From NCBI RefSeq assembly GCF_051622035.1, contig NC_135365.1, positions 23,994,001-24,058,000 of the forward strand: a stretch of 64,000 nt of DNA, read 5' to 3'. Shown in pieces: positions 1 through 10,699 of this stretch (within the stretch, counting starts at the first letter, position 1; every line of letters begins with the position of its first letter). The translations under genes and the position numbers were made by a program. Source of the DNA: Arctopsyche grandis. Taxonomy: Eukaryota; Arthropoda; Insecta; Trichoptera; Hydropsychidae. The notes beneath the pieces are model-generated. The model did no database searches. It saw nothing but the letters and a program-made list of their open reading frames with translations, and was not told where the DNA came from.

Positions 1-194
1 ATTGCTATTTGACTCCATTCCTTGGCCATGGTATTCTGCAAAAATTAATTAAAAAAAACATCAAATGATGCAATAAGTCGACTGTTATTGCTTAATTATA
101 CGCAAGCATAACATTAACACTAACTTATAAAATAAATATTTAATATCGAAAAGTCTACAGAGATGAAGAACTGAGAGATAATTCAAAGATATTA

Positions 195-202
<8 letters not shown>

Positions 203-261
<59 letters not shown>
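203..261. repeat. (TA)n microsatellite
   Basis: About 29 uninterrupted AT dinucleotides follow an A-run. No element boundary is visible. A minus-strand open frame through it only encodes alternating Tyr-Ile and is not a gene. Confidence 0.95.
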
Positions 262-266
<5 letters not shown>

Positions 267-794
267 TCATGTGTATATTCTTAAAACAATAATATCAATT
301 TTGATTATACATAGGTCAGAGCGTGTTTCAAGACCAGAATTAATAATAAAAATCGCTAGAATCCGATAATTACATCAGCTCTTTGACTCGCTCAAATGTA
401 ATTGCTCTAGATTATTTGGTTCACCGTCAAATTTAGATAACACACTGTATGTGTTGTTATACGTAGTCGTACGTACACATATCAATTTTCTGCTGAATTG
501 CGAAGAATTTTGCTATCCGAAAGAAAAACAAAGGATATTTTAAACCGAGCCTAGAGCAGGTTTGTATATTACGAATACGATTTGCATAGCCACGATTTAA
601 ATTTCGTTTCTATTGTAAACAACTTTGAATATGATACGTTGATAAGTTGTGAGTGGAAATTTTTTTATTTGATTTTCTCAATTACTCCAATATATGGATA
701 TAGTTTTGTCTCATGAATTTGGCCCTTATGGTATCCACAACTTAATAAGTAATATATTGAGTACAATTTACATACATTATTTCTATTGCATAAA
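262..794. other. No gene seen
   Basis: AT-rich sequence with no convincing open frame, terminal repeat or RNA gene. Confidence 0.6.
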
Positions 795-1310
795 AGCCAG
801 CAGTGTGGCTCGGTGTTTGAGTTCATGTTTAGCACTGAGAGGTTACCGGGTTCGATCCCGTGCTAATACTGCTAGTCAGACTCGGATATTTGTGACTCCA
901 AGTCGATCGTTTCCTATCAGAGTTTGACAATTTATATGATTTCATTGTTGAAACGGTTCCTCCATCAAATTGGCAAAAATCATCCTACCCGCTATGTCAC
1001 AAATATCTGAATTTGATTCAAGTACAATATATGTAAATGTAAATCAAGTACAAGTCTATGTAAATCCATAGAGGTTAGCGGGTTCGATCCTGTGCTAATC
1101 TTTAATACTGCTGGTCAGACATGGATATCCGTGACTCCAAGTCGATCGTTTCCTATCAGAGTTTGCCAATTTATCTGATTTCATTGTTGAAACGGTTTCT
1201 CCATCAAATTGGCAAATGCTGCAATGTTTGTAATTATTTGTCTAAGAAAGCGCATTGGGGTCTAGCGGTTAGGCCTTCCTGGTATACATATATGTAAAAT
1301 AAAATAAAAA
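795..1310 (+). mobile_element. tRNA-derived SINE, composite of two units
   Basis: The first unit starts with a tRNA-like head: a degenerate A box (TGGCTCGGTG) at about 806 and a B box (GGTTCGATCCC pattern) at about 849. A body follows that is shared by at least eight other copies in this window (key phrase GACTCCAAGTCGATCG, then AGAGTTTGCCAATTTAT and GAAACGGTTCC). A second, head-truncated unit with its own B box starts near 1071. It ends in the family tail (GCGCATTGGGG, then TAAAATAAAATAAAA) at about 1310. No protein is encoded. Pol III transcription of the head is inferred from the boxes only. Confidence 0.85.
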
Positions 1311-2230
1311 ACCATTCATGAAATTGCACAAGTCGAAAAATTACCAATGAATTTCGGTCTATTGGGTAAAACTGTATCCATACAATTGGTGTATATTATC
1401 ATATCCACGATTTAATCTAATTAGCCTTTGAAATGGTTTCACACAAAAATGGTATTATTGTATTTATATATATGTACTTCGATTCCTTTCTATAGCTTAT
1501 ATAAAAACGCTAGACGAATATACCTTTTCTCGGAAACTTCATTATATACATAAAAAAATGATGTTCTTTCAAACTTTGTAAAGAAAGATTGATATGACAA
1601 CATCGTTATATTGAATTTGATTATTCGCACACTGCGAAAACGAATAAAAACTATGCTTGTGCTTTCTTATCAATGTTTCAATTCATTGATGTTTTGAATC
1701 AAAGGTTGACCTATTTTTTTATAGTTTTTAATAATGGTCTTTTAATAAATCTAATCTTCAATTCGCATTCACAGATAAAATCATACGAACCCAGACTTAC
1801 TACATGAAATTCATAAACTTAACCCTCACATTTGACATTCCAAGCTTCATAAATCTTCTTTGTACAATATAAAAACATTATCGAATGTTTCGCCCAATGG
1901 ATCTAACGCTCAAAAGCAATTTTATACCATCTCAAACTTCATACATATTCTTGCACAATATAAAAGTAGATTTAATAACGATAAACATAAGCATATCGAT
2001 GCATATGACAGATTTAATTCAACCACAAGATACACAAGTATGTATGTAGAATAAAATATGAAAGAGATAAAAATATCCATTGTATTTTTTAATTACTTTT
2101 TGACAAAAACGAAACTCATGTATTCAGTATGAAAGACAATCGACAAAGACACTTCATTATGGAAATAAATATTTTAAAACAAAGATTTCTTTGTACTGTT
2201 CTACATTTTTAAAAACATACTTTTAGTTTA
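1311..2230. other. No gene seen
   Basis: AT-rich. Only short open frames of unlikely composition. No recognisable repeat edges. Confidence 0.55.
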
Positions 2231-2234
2231 ATCG

Positions 2235-2480
2235 TCTACATCCGTTCACCACTCACTGCTGGATGAAGGCTTCTCCAAAATGCTTCCATTGGATTCCATT
2301 TTGTGCAACTCTCATCCATTTCAACCGTCCTTTCATTCCAGCACTCCTTTTACCCATTGTTCTAGCCTATTATCATTGCAAGATTATATCGACTTCCTTT
2401 GTCATACTTTTCACCCACACATTCCTATTCCTATCTTTCTTTATTATACCAAACATACAGTGTACCATATTTTAAGTGCA
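2235..2480 (-). pseudogene. RTE-type non-LTR retrotransposon 3' fragment (relic)
   Basis: Read on the minus strand, the segment near 2257-2280 matches the 3' end of the RTE relic at 34.5 kb (the CTTCATCCAGCAGTG phrase, which encodes the end of the RTE reverse-transcriptase protein). Further upstream it drifts and carries stops. RTE elements are commonly 5'-truncated, and this is an old truncated copy. The outer edge near 2480 is uncertain. Confidence 0.6.
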
Positions 2481-2761
2481 TTTGATTTTGTGCAGCATTT
2501 GACGTTCAAAATCTACATAAGTTTCATATACATACGTCATCATTATCAAAATACATCAATTGAAGATCTTTTTCTTCATATAGTGGTATTTTTTTTGTGT
2601 TCCATTCACACAGATGCACTCCATCCTAATTTCATGTTTCCCCAATTCCTCTTCCTTACTACCGGATGTCTATAATTCGTTCTAGATATGTATAATTACT
2701 AACTACTATTGTTTAATCTTGTTATGAAATGCAATCAGGAATGCTTCAGTTTCTTTGTATT

Positions 2762-2978
2762 AAATTGCACAAATATGGAACAAAGATACATATGTTCATA
2801 CTATAAATTTTGACAAAGACGATGCTAAAATTATACATAGAAATTGAGGTTATCGTAATTTACATGTTGGCCTACTTAATTAAATGGTTTAATATTAAAA
2901 AAATCAATTCCTTCTGAATATTTTTAGTATTCGATTATGGTTTTATTTTCATATTTGTATGGCAAAACGCGACTGTTT
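2762..2978. repeat. Direct repeat, left copy (partner 3729-3931)
   Basis: About 210 bp beginning AAATTGCACAAATATGGAAC recur in the same orientation about 970 bp downstream, diverged by roughly 15-20 % by eye, with small indels. The block between them contains two smaller tandem duplications (about 3196-3290 and 3535-3715). It could be the long terminal repeats of a small decayed LTR element or a local duplication. No TG...CA ends were found. Confidence 0.75.
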
Positions 2979-2997
2979 AACCCTTTCAATGCAGAAT

Positions 2998-3036
2998 CCA
3001 TAGACTTGTCGGCGTTCTGCCGACAAGTCCATGGAC
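2998..3036. repeat. Inverted repeat, 17-bp stem
   Basis: TCCATAGACTTGTCGGC is followed after a short loop by its reverse complement with one mismatch. It lies just after TTAACCCTTTCAATGC, an end that looks like some piggyBac-like termini. No second end was found, so no element is called. Confidence 0.6.
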
Positions 3037-3728
3037 CTGAAGAACATTGTGCATTGTACATTGTGCATGTATAAAATAAAGAAGAATACTACCTGCTAAG
3101 CCTTTCCAGGTTGTATAATCTGTGCAATTGCTTTGTCTAAGTTTATAAAGACTCATTTGTATCGGAATTTCTGAATTTACAACCACATCAGACATATTTT
3201 TAAAGACATATTTTTAAATACTTCAATTATTTAAAACCAGGACATTGTTCCTAAAGACATATTTTTAAATACTTCAATTATTTAAAACGAAGATTAAAGA
3301 ATCACGGACGTATGTCCTAAAATTCTACTAAATGATTAACAAACATTGTAAGGTTTCAACATCTGACTAATTTCCCAATATTTTTATAGACAGACATCAT
3401 TTTGTCTCAGACTTCATTTGTATTATATAAAAAAGTTCTATTACATAAAAAAGTTAATCAGTTCGAATGGTCACCTTAGTCTAAACACACATTTACAAAA
3501 CTCAAAATCCCTGATAGTAGTTATCTAGGGTTCGTTTGGATTAATTACAATTGTTGTACTTGCTTTCTATTGGATTTCTAAATAATTATATTTGGAAATC
3601 TATAGCATCAATAGAAATGACTTCAGCACTTAAAGGATCAACTACAATTTATATACGTGCTTTCTATTGAATATTTAAATAATTCACATTGAAAAAGTGG
3701 GCAAAGTTGACTTTTGCACAAATAGTTG

Positions 3729-3931
3729 AAATTGCACAAATATGGAACAAAGATATATACGTTCATACTATAAATTTTGACAAAGGTGATGTTCAAATCG
3801 TACATAGAGACTGACGATATGGCAATTTACAAGTTGGCCTACTTATTTTCGCGGTTTAATATAAAAAAAAAAATCAATTCCTTATGAATATTTTCGTTTT
3901 TATTATATCTGTATGGTGAATGTGACCGTTT
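3729..3931. repeat. Direct repeat, right copy (partner 2762-2978)
   Basis: Same orientation and order of landmarks as the left copy: GCACAAATATGGAACAAAG, then TTGGCCTACTTA, then AATCAATTCCTT. Confidence 0.75.
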
Positions 3932-4349
3932 CAAGCTACAATTCAACGTTTGTATTTGAAATGCGATTCGTTCTAATCGAGCGATTCCCATTCATATGGC
4001 GAGCGACATTTAACGTCAAATCGAAGTTTATCGTTAAATTGATCGCAGGGCAGATTCCTACCGGAATCTGGCTAGAATCCGACTGGAGAAATAAAAATAA
4101 AATAAAGTAAAAATCATCAGACTGTGCCACGGTTCGAAATGGAAAACGTGGCGCGCTCGTTCGGGCGGAAACAAGTGAACGCATATTATATTCCGCGACG
4201 AGCAAGAAAAAAAAAAGTGAATAAATATGAATTAGATCGAACGGGCAGAGAGCAGGGCGGGCAACCGCACGGCGCCTTTCAAATATGTTTCGCACGTTTG
4301 ACACCATTTTAATTAGGCGAGGTTATATGGTGGTCGGAAGAGGTGTCCC

Positions 4350-5000
4350 CGGCGGAGCGAAATCCATAGACAAGAGCGAGTTTGACGTTTGGCGCGGACG
4401 GGGGAGGGGAGCGGGGTGGCGGGGTGGCGGGGTGGGGGGGTGAGGCTGGGCTAGGTGAGGCGAGGGCTGTCAGGCGAGAACAAAGGAAGTGTCGGCGAGG
4501 GCGGCGGCCGGTCGGAGGAGGCCGCGGGGCGGGGGCGGGGGCGGGGGAGGGGGAGGGGGGCGGGGGGCAGGGCTGGGGCTCGGAGGTGGTGGTCGGCGGT
4601 ACTGACTCTGTGCGTTTAGGCCGTCCTCGTGGCTGCCGCGGTCCGACATGTCTGGTGCGGAGCGGTAGGCCGCGAGCCGCGAGCCGCAAGCCGCAAGCCG
4701 CAAGCCGCCGGCCGACTGGCAGACGGGTAGTCGTAGGCGAGGCGAGGCGAGGCGAGGCGAGTCGAGACGAGACGAGACGAGGCGAGCGGGCCGGAGCGGG
4801 GCGGGGCGGGGCGGGCGAGAGCGGGTGCGCGGGGTCCGTCGGCGGGTGTCCTCTCGGGGGCCCGATAGAGAGGGCGGATGTCCGCGACTTGTCGAGGGGC
4901 GGCGGGGTAGTGAGGGGTGGAGGCGGTGAGGCGGTGGCGGTGGCCCAGCCGCAGCCGCTGCAGCCGCCGACCCGCAACGCCGCCGACACACACACACACA
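4350..5000. promoter_or_regulatory. GC-rich, CpG-rich block with G-runs and short tandem repeats
   Basis: A sharp GC-rich island in an AT-rich background. It contains seven G-runs between 4526 and 4567 (quadruplex-competent on the + strand), a GGGGC run at 4797-4815, a degenerate heptamer array (GCCGCAA/GCCGCGA) at 4668-4708 and a CGAGG pentamer array at 4736-4786. Frames are open on both strands for over 180 codons, but this follows from the composition and repeats. It may be a promoter/CpG island of a gene whose exons are not visible here, or an expanded simple repeat. No direct proof of either. Confidence 0.5.
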
Positions 5001-5255
5001 CACCCACACACACGCCACACACCACACTGACCCCCCACTCTGTCTCTCTTTCTGCTTTTACCGGTGCCCCCCCTTCTTCAATCTGTCGTCGATATTCTAC
5101 CTAGCCCCATTTTCTTAAAACTTATCATGATTTATTCAATTGCTAGGCGAATTTTTCATTCGAACTTCATGACCTGTGACCTATGTAGGGCTAACGCAAG
5201 GGGACATATGTACTTTGGCGGCTCGATTCTGAACAAAATCAAGACGAGGGCATGT

Positions 5256-5845
5256 TAATAATAATAATAATAATAGCTTTTATTCCAGACGATGAGGAGA
5301 ATAGTGCAATCCCCAACGCCCATATAAATAATATATAGATAATAAAAAAATAGTAAAAAAACAATAAATAAATAAATACATAAGTAAATATATAAATATT
5401 ACTGATAATAATAATAATTATAATAAATAAATAATAATAATTTTATGTCTATTCAAGGCGGTCGGTGTAGCAGTTCCATCCATCGAACATACAATGAAGA
5501 ATGCAAATGAGAAGATGCAGCAGCAAGAAGACAATTAGGCGATAAAAATATACGAAGACGTAGAGAGGCCGCTCTCATCCTGAGAATGGTTTCAAAATGA
5601 GGCACATGCCCTTCTACAAACATTTGCGACGCGCTACAGCTCCTAGGTAACCCGAAAAGAGCACGGTAACAGTTGTTGTATTGTACTTTTATCTTCCTCA
5701 CCGTCTCCCGCTTGTATCTGGTCCATAATTCACCAGTATAGAGGCTAGTACAAAAGGACATAAATAATTGTCTCTTAACCTCTACACTGGAGTGGAATGA
5801 TTGAGATGGTGCAAAAAGCATTTCTTCGCTTCGGATGCGATGCAT
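5256..5845 (-). pseudogene. Non-LTR retrotransposon (LINE), 3' end of the reverse-transcriptase ORF, 5'-truncated
   Basis: A minus-strand frame from 5845 to 5453 (130 codons) contains motifs of the C-terminal region of CR1/Jockey/L2-type ORF2 proteins: YNNCYRALFGLPRSCSASQM and a following LRMRAASLRLRIF. It ends in a stop, then a short AT-rich 3' region. An (AAT)n tract at about 5256-5275 corresponds to the 3' tail of the element in minus orientation. The upstream catalytic RT domain is absent. The broken 5' edge abuts the foldback element at 5842, so the two insertions touch. The clade is not resolved. Confidence 0.75.
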
Positions 5846-6205
5846 CCGCTCTGAAATCGCCAGACAAATTGAACGACAGATTAACGGACGGCTGCTTTAA
5901 ATGCAATTCTCATCTTCTCGAATGATAGATTGCACATCAGATGACGGGTAACCTTTCGATGTGCACAGATGCAATTATTAAAATGGTAATTATTAAAATT
6001 GAGCTGGATCTTTCAGGCGAGTTTAATAAGGCAAGATTCGATAAGTTCCGAATCTTCGCCAGAAAGATCCAACTCAATTTTAATAATTGCATCTGTGCAC
6101 ATCGAAAGGTTACTCGTCATCTGATGTGCAATCTATCGTTCGAGAAAACGAGAATTACGTTTAAAGCTGCCGTTCTGTTAATCTGGCGATTTTAGAGCGG
6201 ATGCA
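5842..6205. mobile_element. Foldback (long inverted repeat) MITE, 364 bp
   Basis: The two halves are reverse complements over most of their length. TGCATCCGCTCT at the left end matches the complement of AGAGCGGATGCA at the right. Internal landmarks mirror each other: GATTGCACATCAGATGACG and GGTAACCTTTCGATGTGCAC. The centre is about 6010-6065, with a secondary small hairpin. No protein is encoded. Superfamily not assigned and no clear target-site duplication. Confidence 0.85.
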
Positions 6206-6308
6206 CCAAACCCCTTCGCTTCCTATATGGGGCCGTCGACGGTAAACGGACTACTAGTCATATGTGAACTAATCACAGGACAACCGGTCGCTCTAGATTG
6301 GTCACACA

Positions 6309-6445
6309 TGATCACCCATCACACTAAAACCGGTCACACCCTAAAACTGGTCACACCCTATAAACGGTCACGAGAAAACTGGTTGACCGATTTTAGGGTT
6401 TGACCAATTTTAGGGTGTGACCAGTTTTAGTGTGACGGGTGATCA
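6309..6445. mobile_element. Palindromic element with internal 16-bp iterons
   Basis: TGATCACCC at the left end pairs with GGGTGATCA at the right. Both arms are built of a repeated unit of about 16 bp (GGTCACACCCTAAAAC with small changes), three on the left and three inverted on the right. This looks like a small foldback MITE or a fragment of one. Left of it, 6225-6308 has related but unpaired sequence. Confidence 0.7.
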
Positions 6446-6449
6446 CGTT

Positions 6450-6750
6450 TGAAAGGGTCGAAAAACAGCCCTGTAGAAGAACTGATGAGCAGCTCTCTGA
6501 AAGGAACGAAGACCAACCACTGGAAAGGATCGAAACGCAGCCCTGTAGATGAACTGATGAAGACCCCTTTAGAAAAATTAATGAGCAGCATCCTACAACG
6601 TCTGAAGAACAGACCCCTGAAAGTACTGAAGAACAGTTTTCTGAAAAAGAAAATGAGGAAGAAAGTAAAGGTAAAAATGATACTGTAATGGCTCCCAATG
6701 ATTATATGGATTTAGCATTGCGGCCAGAGCATATACATACCTGAAAAAAT
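6450..6750 (+). pseudogene. Degenerate acidic-protein-like coding relic with an internal duplication
   Basis: In one + frame the sequence reads as a Glu/Gln/Thr-rich protein interrupted by stops, ending with a segment containing MAPNDYMDLALRPEH. About 84 bp are tandemly duplicated with divergence: the phrases CAGCCCTGTAGA and GAACTGATGA recur at about 6466 and 6540. I cannot name the source. A decayed exon, a retrocopy or a transposon-carried fragment are all possible. Confidence 0.35.
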
Positions 6751-6814
6751 TATTCTTTCTTTTTAATAAATAAACCGTGCTATACGTAAAAAAAAAATAT
6801 TGTTTTAAAAAAAA

Positions 6815-7520
6815 TACTACTTCCGGTTTACGAATTCTGATCAAAACCCTACCAGCTCTAAGTTAATACATAAAGGATAGAAATATAAATTTTCAGCTTA
6901 ATACGTTCAGGGGTGTGGACAGAGTAGTGGGCACAACATTTTCGACCTTTCTAAGAGAAAAAAATCCCACTTCCGGTTTATAAAATATAATAATTTTTTT
7001 TATTTTCATCAAATTGATACAAGAATTATACTTGAATTTTTTTGTGACGAACACACATGTTTAAGGGGTCGAAAAAAATAGTGGAAGAAAAATCGAACAA
7101 GAGTAAACTGCTACTTCCGGTTGACGGATGCTAACTAAATTGTATAATTAACTTGGTATTAAACTTAAACTTCTAGATATGAAATTTCAGTTCAATAAAC
7201 CAAAAGGTTTCTAAAAAAAACATAAAAAACTTCGATTCTCTAGAGTAAAAGTACTGCTTCCGGTTCAGATAGAAATATTTAAAAAATATGAGGTTATAAA
7301 AATTATTATTTGTATTATATTTAAAAAAAATTCAGTCCGATTCAGTTAGTGGTTTGGGAGATAATTGAATTCAAAAACTTAAAAAAAGAGGACACCTATA
7401 AGGCGAGGTACCATTTCCGGTCAACTTAAAAATTTGAAAAAAATTTACGTCGTGTCGATAAGAATTTCAGTAACCGATACTAAGTTTCAGTTCGATAGGA
7501 CTAACGGTGTTAAAAATATC
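6815..7520. repeat. Degenerate ~148-bp tandem array with CTTCCGGTT motif
   Basis: Five units. The motif CTTCCGGTT (or close variants) starts at 6820, 6970, 7114, 7257 and about 7414, spacings 150, 144, 143 and 157. In most units a TTTCAG(T/C)T.(A/G)AT phrase follows about 70 bp later, then a GG(T/G)TT phrase. The same family recurs inverted at 24.1-26.4 kb and 31.4-33.1 kb. No protein is encoded. Confidence 0.75.
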
Positions 7521-7524
7521 CCCA

Positions 7525-7541
7525 AAACACACACCCACACA

Positions 7542-7575
<34 letters not shown>
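7525..7575. repeat. (CA)n microsatellite
   Basis: An imperfect, then perfect, CA run at the end of the CTTCCGGTT array. The corresponding place in the 24-kb copy has only a short remnant. Confidence 0.95.
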
Positions 7576-7576
<1 letters not shown>

Positions 7577-7795
7577 TTTTTCTAGATCATGAAAACGTGA
7601 TCAGTGATCGATTCTGAGTTCGAATCAGTCAAAATCTCGAGTTCGAATTTTTGCATGATTACAAAACTTCATCTATTGTTACTACGTACATAGATAAAGT
7701 AATAAAAGTAGAGTATACATAGAGAAACCGAACATATGTAGTATAGAAATATCTATGAATCAAATTTTAATTGTTATAAAGGACTCCGACACAGG

Positions 7796-8298
7796 TTGAT
7801 ATTTTCAGAAAAAAGCAAATCCATTTATTGTTATGTATGTAAAATATTTCCACAAGCTAAAACTAAATTATTAACAGGATTTAACGATTGGAAAAACATA
7901 ACACGTAGTTTAAAAGAACACGAATCTTCGCCAGCTCATTTCAAATTGATGTTAACTTTCCAAAAACGGTTATCAATTAATGAGCGTATAGATATAAACT
8001 TAGAAAAAAAAACAGAACGGAGATATTGGCACCCGAGTTTTTTATCTTTATTTGTTTTGATCTGTTTTTGATCTGAATTTTAAGAAAATTTCTAACGCTT
8101 CCTTTAAGCAATGCAAGTGGCGAACGTTCGTTTTCAGTCTTAAAACGAGTTAAAAATAGTTTAAGAAATTCGTTAAATCAAAACAATTTAAATAATTTAT
8201 TGATGATGTTTATTGAAAGTGATGTGGTGCATTTATTAGATTGTGATAACATAATAGATAAATTTGCGAGATCAAAAGCTCGAAAAACACCAATTTAA
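7796..8298 (+). pseudogene. Internally deleted hAT (ZMYM1-like) transposase
   Basis: The left part (7796-8040) encodes a TTF-type zinc-finger region as in ZMYM1-like hAT transposases: CYVCK, then GFNDWKN, then a Leu-Lys-Glu-His...His pair. The right part (about 8083-8298) encodes the hAT C-terminal dimerisation region, with LPLSNASGERSFSVLKRVKN, and ends at TAA 8296-8298. The whole catalytic centre is missing and the two parts are in different frames, so this is a deletion derivative that cannot make active transposase. Terminal inverted repeats were not identified. Confidence 0.8.
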
Positions 8299-8703
8299 AA
8301 TGTTTTCCTTTTTTTCTTGATTGTTTGTATAAGTTTGTAAATAGATGTTTGTTTATATAAATGTATAATATATAATTTTTTGTTTGTATAAGTTTGTAAA
8401 TAGATTTATATTATTTAATAAACAATTGTAAATACAAAATAACACACGTTTTTTTATAATGTAACTACCTAAAATTCACAATTGAAAAAAAAAGTCACTT
8501 TTAGTTGGCTGCGAAAAGGTCTATTTGGAGCAGAATACGCCAGCCCCGGTCGTCTATATATTCTCTATATAATTTGAAAATACACAACACTGTCCACGTT
8601 TTTCGACATTTCAACATACTACGTATTCTTAAATTTTCAATCACAATATGACAATTTTATAATTTTTTTTTTTTTATTAATCACATAATGAACAAAGTCG
8701 ATA

Positions 8704-9010
8704 TCTAATATATAATTTTGAAAGAGACTTTGTAAGTATTGTTAGTTGGATAATGGTTGAGAACTTCGAAAACATGTCAAAATTTCCATGGGGACATGGG
8801 GACGGGGTGAAGGCCCGAGGGGCACCGGGGGCAAAGGCCCGGGGGGTGCCGGGAGCATTCACCGGAGGGGAACTTCGTAAATAAATCAGTTTCTATGACG
8901 ATTCGATTCAAATAAATTTAATAAAAAAACAAATGAATATTTACTATTAGATTCGCCATGCTTAAGCTGTTTATATTAAAATACTGAACGAAGCCGGGTA
9001 AAACAACTAG
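8704..9010 (+). mobile_element. Non-autonomous Helitron, family Y, with a GC-rich insert
   Basis: Begins TCTAATATATAATTT after an A and ends GCCGGGTAAAACAACTAG, the 5' TC and 3' CTAG expected of Helitrons. The same ends delimit copies at 15587, 21510 and 29958. This copy alone carries about 85 bp of G/C-rich sequence (about 8789-8872) with a repeated GGCCCG(A/G)GGGG motif. The 3' neighbour is C rather than the usual T. Confidence 0.7.
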
Positions 9011-10184
9011 CATTTGATAAAATTAAAATATGTCAAACCTATGTCAAAATAAAACAAATAAATATGTATATCACCGAAAACACTCCAGGGGGTGATTTTG
9101 GTCTGGTAATTTGATCATGCATGCTTAAGTTTTTTTTATATGTGCAAAACTATCTAAAAATTAATTTTTGAGCGTAAAACGCGAGCCTCGCTACTAAACG
9201 AGTACCCATTTTTTTAAACACAAGTGCTTGCATTGCCGTCTCGAGCACTCGAAGCACGAAGACAAAAGTCGTCCCGCTTACATCTTTTTAAAAAATATTT
9301 TGCTTTTTATTTAATGGCATTTCATTGAGACTCTAACAAAACATTGTATAAATTCTAACGGAAAACGAGTCTCCTCGAATACATTTTTTTTATATTGTAT
9401 GTATTTATCTCGCATTATCTAGATTTTTTTGAGCCCAAATTTTTTTCGCACTCGAGCTCCCGTCTGGAGAAAGCCGACCCTACCTGTACTCGTTTTTAAA
9501 ACAAACAATACTTTTCAATAGATAAAGCTTTAAAGGAAGCCGGTAAAAACAGGTTTATTTGTATTCATAATTCGTCAAGCAACGTTCATATATATGTACA
9601 TTCATATATATTATTTTTATATCATTAAAATATGCGATATTTAAAGTTGTTTTTTTTGCTTGACTTGCCTGATTTGAAATCAACTAAGCCCGAAATCGTC
9701 AAAATAAAAACCCATTTAATATAGCCGGAGGACAGATCAAACTCGTGTAAGCTGACTGTATTTCGCAAACTAAATTTTCATAATTTTCAACGCGTGTAAT
9801 GAAAATGATGAACATATGTTACATATGGTTCGGTGATTATTCCCCAAAAAGTGATCTCGCACTAAAATCTCGATCACGGAATATCTGGCACATAAAAACT
9901 CTGTCAATCGAAAACTGCGAACGCGAAATATTGAACTAATGAGAACTCGAGTACCAGATATTCCATATTCGCGATTTTTGTAGCAACGATTGTCGTACAC
10001 GCGATCGCAATTTGCGCAATAATCTGTTTACCGTTATATGTACGTGCTGAAAACAGTTAGTATAATATTTAAATTCAAAATTTAATTGAACAATAATAAC
10101 AATTTTAATTAATATACGTAACTGCAGGACGTATCCGACTCAAAATATCAACTGATAATAAAAAATTACAGTCCACGTTCTGCA
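9011..10184. other. No gene seen
   Basis: AT-rich. Stretches near 9030-9180 resemble 52590-52720 (a GTCAAACCTATGTCAA phrase and GTGCAAAAC(T/A)ATCTAAA), so an old dispersed repeat is likely. No coding evidence. Confidence 0.5.
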
Positions 10185-10385
10185 AAGAGTACTTATTTTT
10201 TTGATTTTTAAATGCTTTTTATTATTACTAAATTATGTTCACAATATATCTTATATCTATTTTAATAGCTACTGATCTACTGATCATTTTATATTTAATA
10301 ATTTTAATTTAATTTTGTTAGTAATTATAGTATTATATTATTCGCATGTATAACATAATAGGAAAAAAGCTCAAAAACCTATTTA
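10185..10385. repeat. Dispersed repeat, copy 1 (partner 33548-33765)
   Basis: About 200 bp beginning GATTTTTAAATGCTTTTTAT are nearly the same as 33548-33765 in the same orientation, including TAGCTACTGATCTACTGATC. No ends or coding potential. It could be a LINE tail in minus orientation. Confidence 0.8.
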
Positions 10386-10699
10386 CAGAGAGTTCTTATT
10401 TAATATTTCTCATAATAATGCAAAAAACCGTTTTCTGAAATTTAAATTATTCAGACCAAAACTAAAATTAATACATATTCTTTTAAATATAATGTACATT
10501 TATATTATTTTTTTCGAAACCACAATTCTTATACCGTTAAAATATATTTTCGATTTCGAATATAGAAATTTTAAACGAAATATTTAGCCGAAACGATAGC
10601 CGCAAAAACTGAACTTAAAATGCACATAAACGATGATTGGCAATTGAATATAATAATTGATATATCATATGTATCTCTTTCGGTTTCAACTGACTATAA

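Noticed and set aside
2976..3036. piggyBac-like end (TTAACCCTTT...)
   Set aside because: Only one possible end; no second TTAA terminus or transposase.
4309..5104. Long overlapping open frames on both strands in the GC-rich block
   Set aside because: Open because of high GC and short tandem repeats. Low-complexity Arg/Pro/Gly/Ala products, no splice or start signals, all frames open alike.
7525..7575. CRISPR-like or satellite array
   Set aside because: Simple CA microsatellite. No CRISPR arrays are expected or seen in this eukaryotic sequence.
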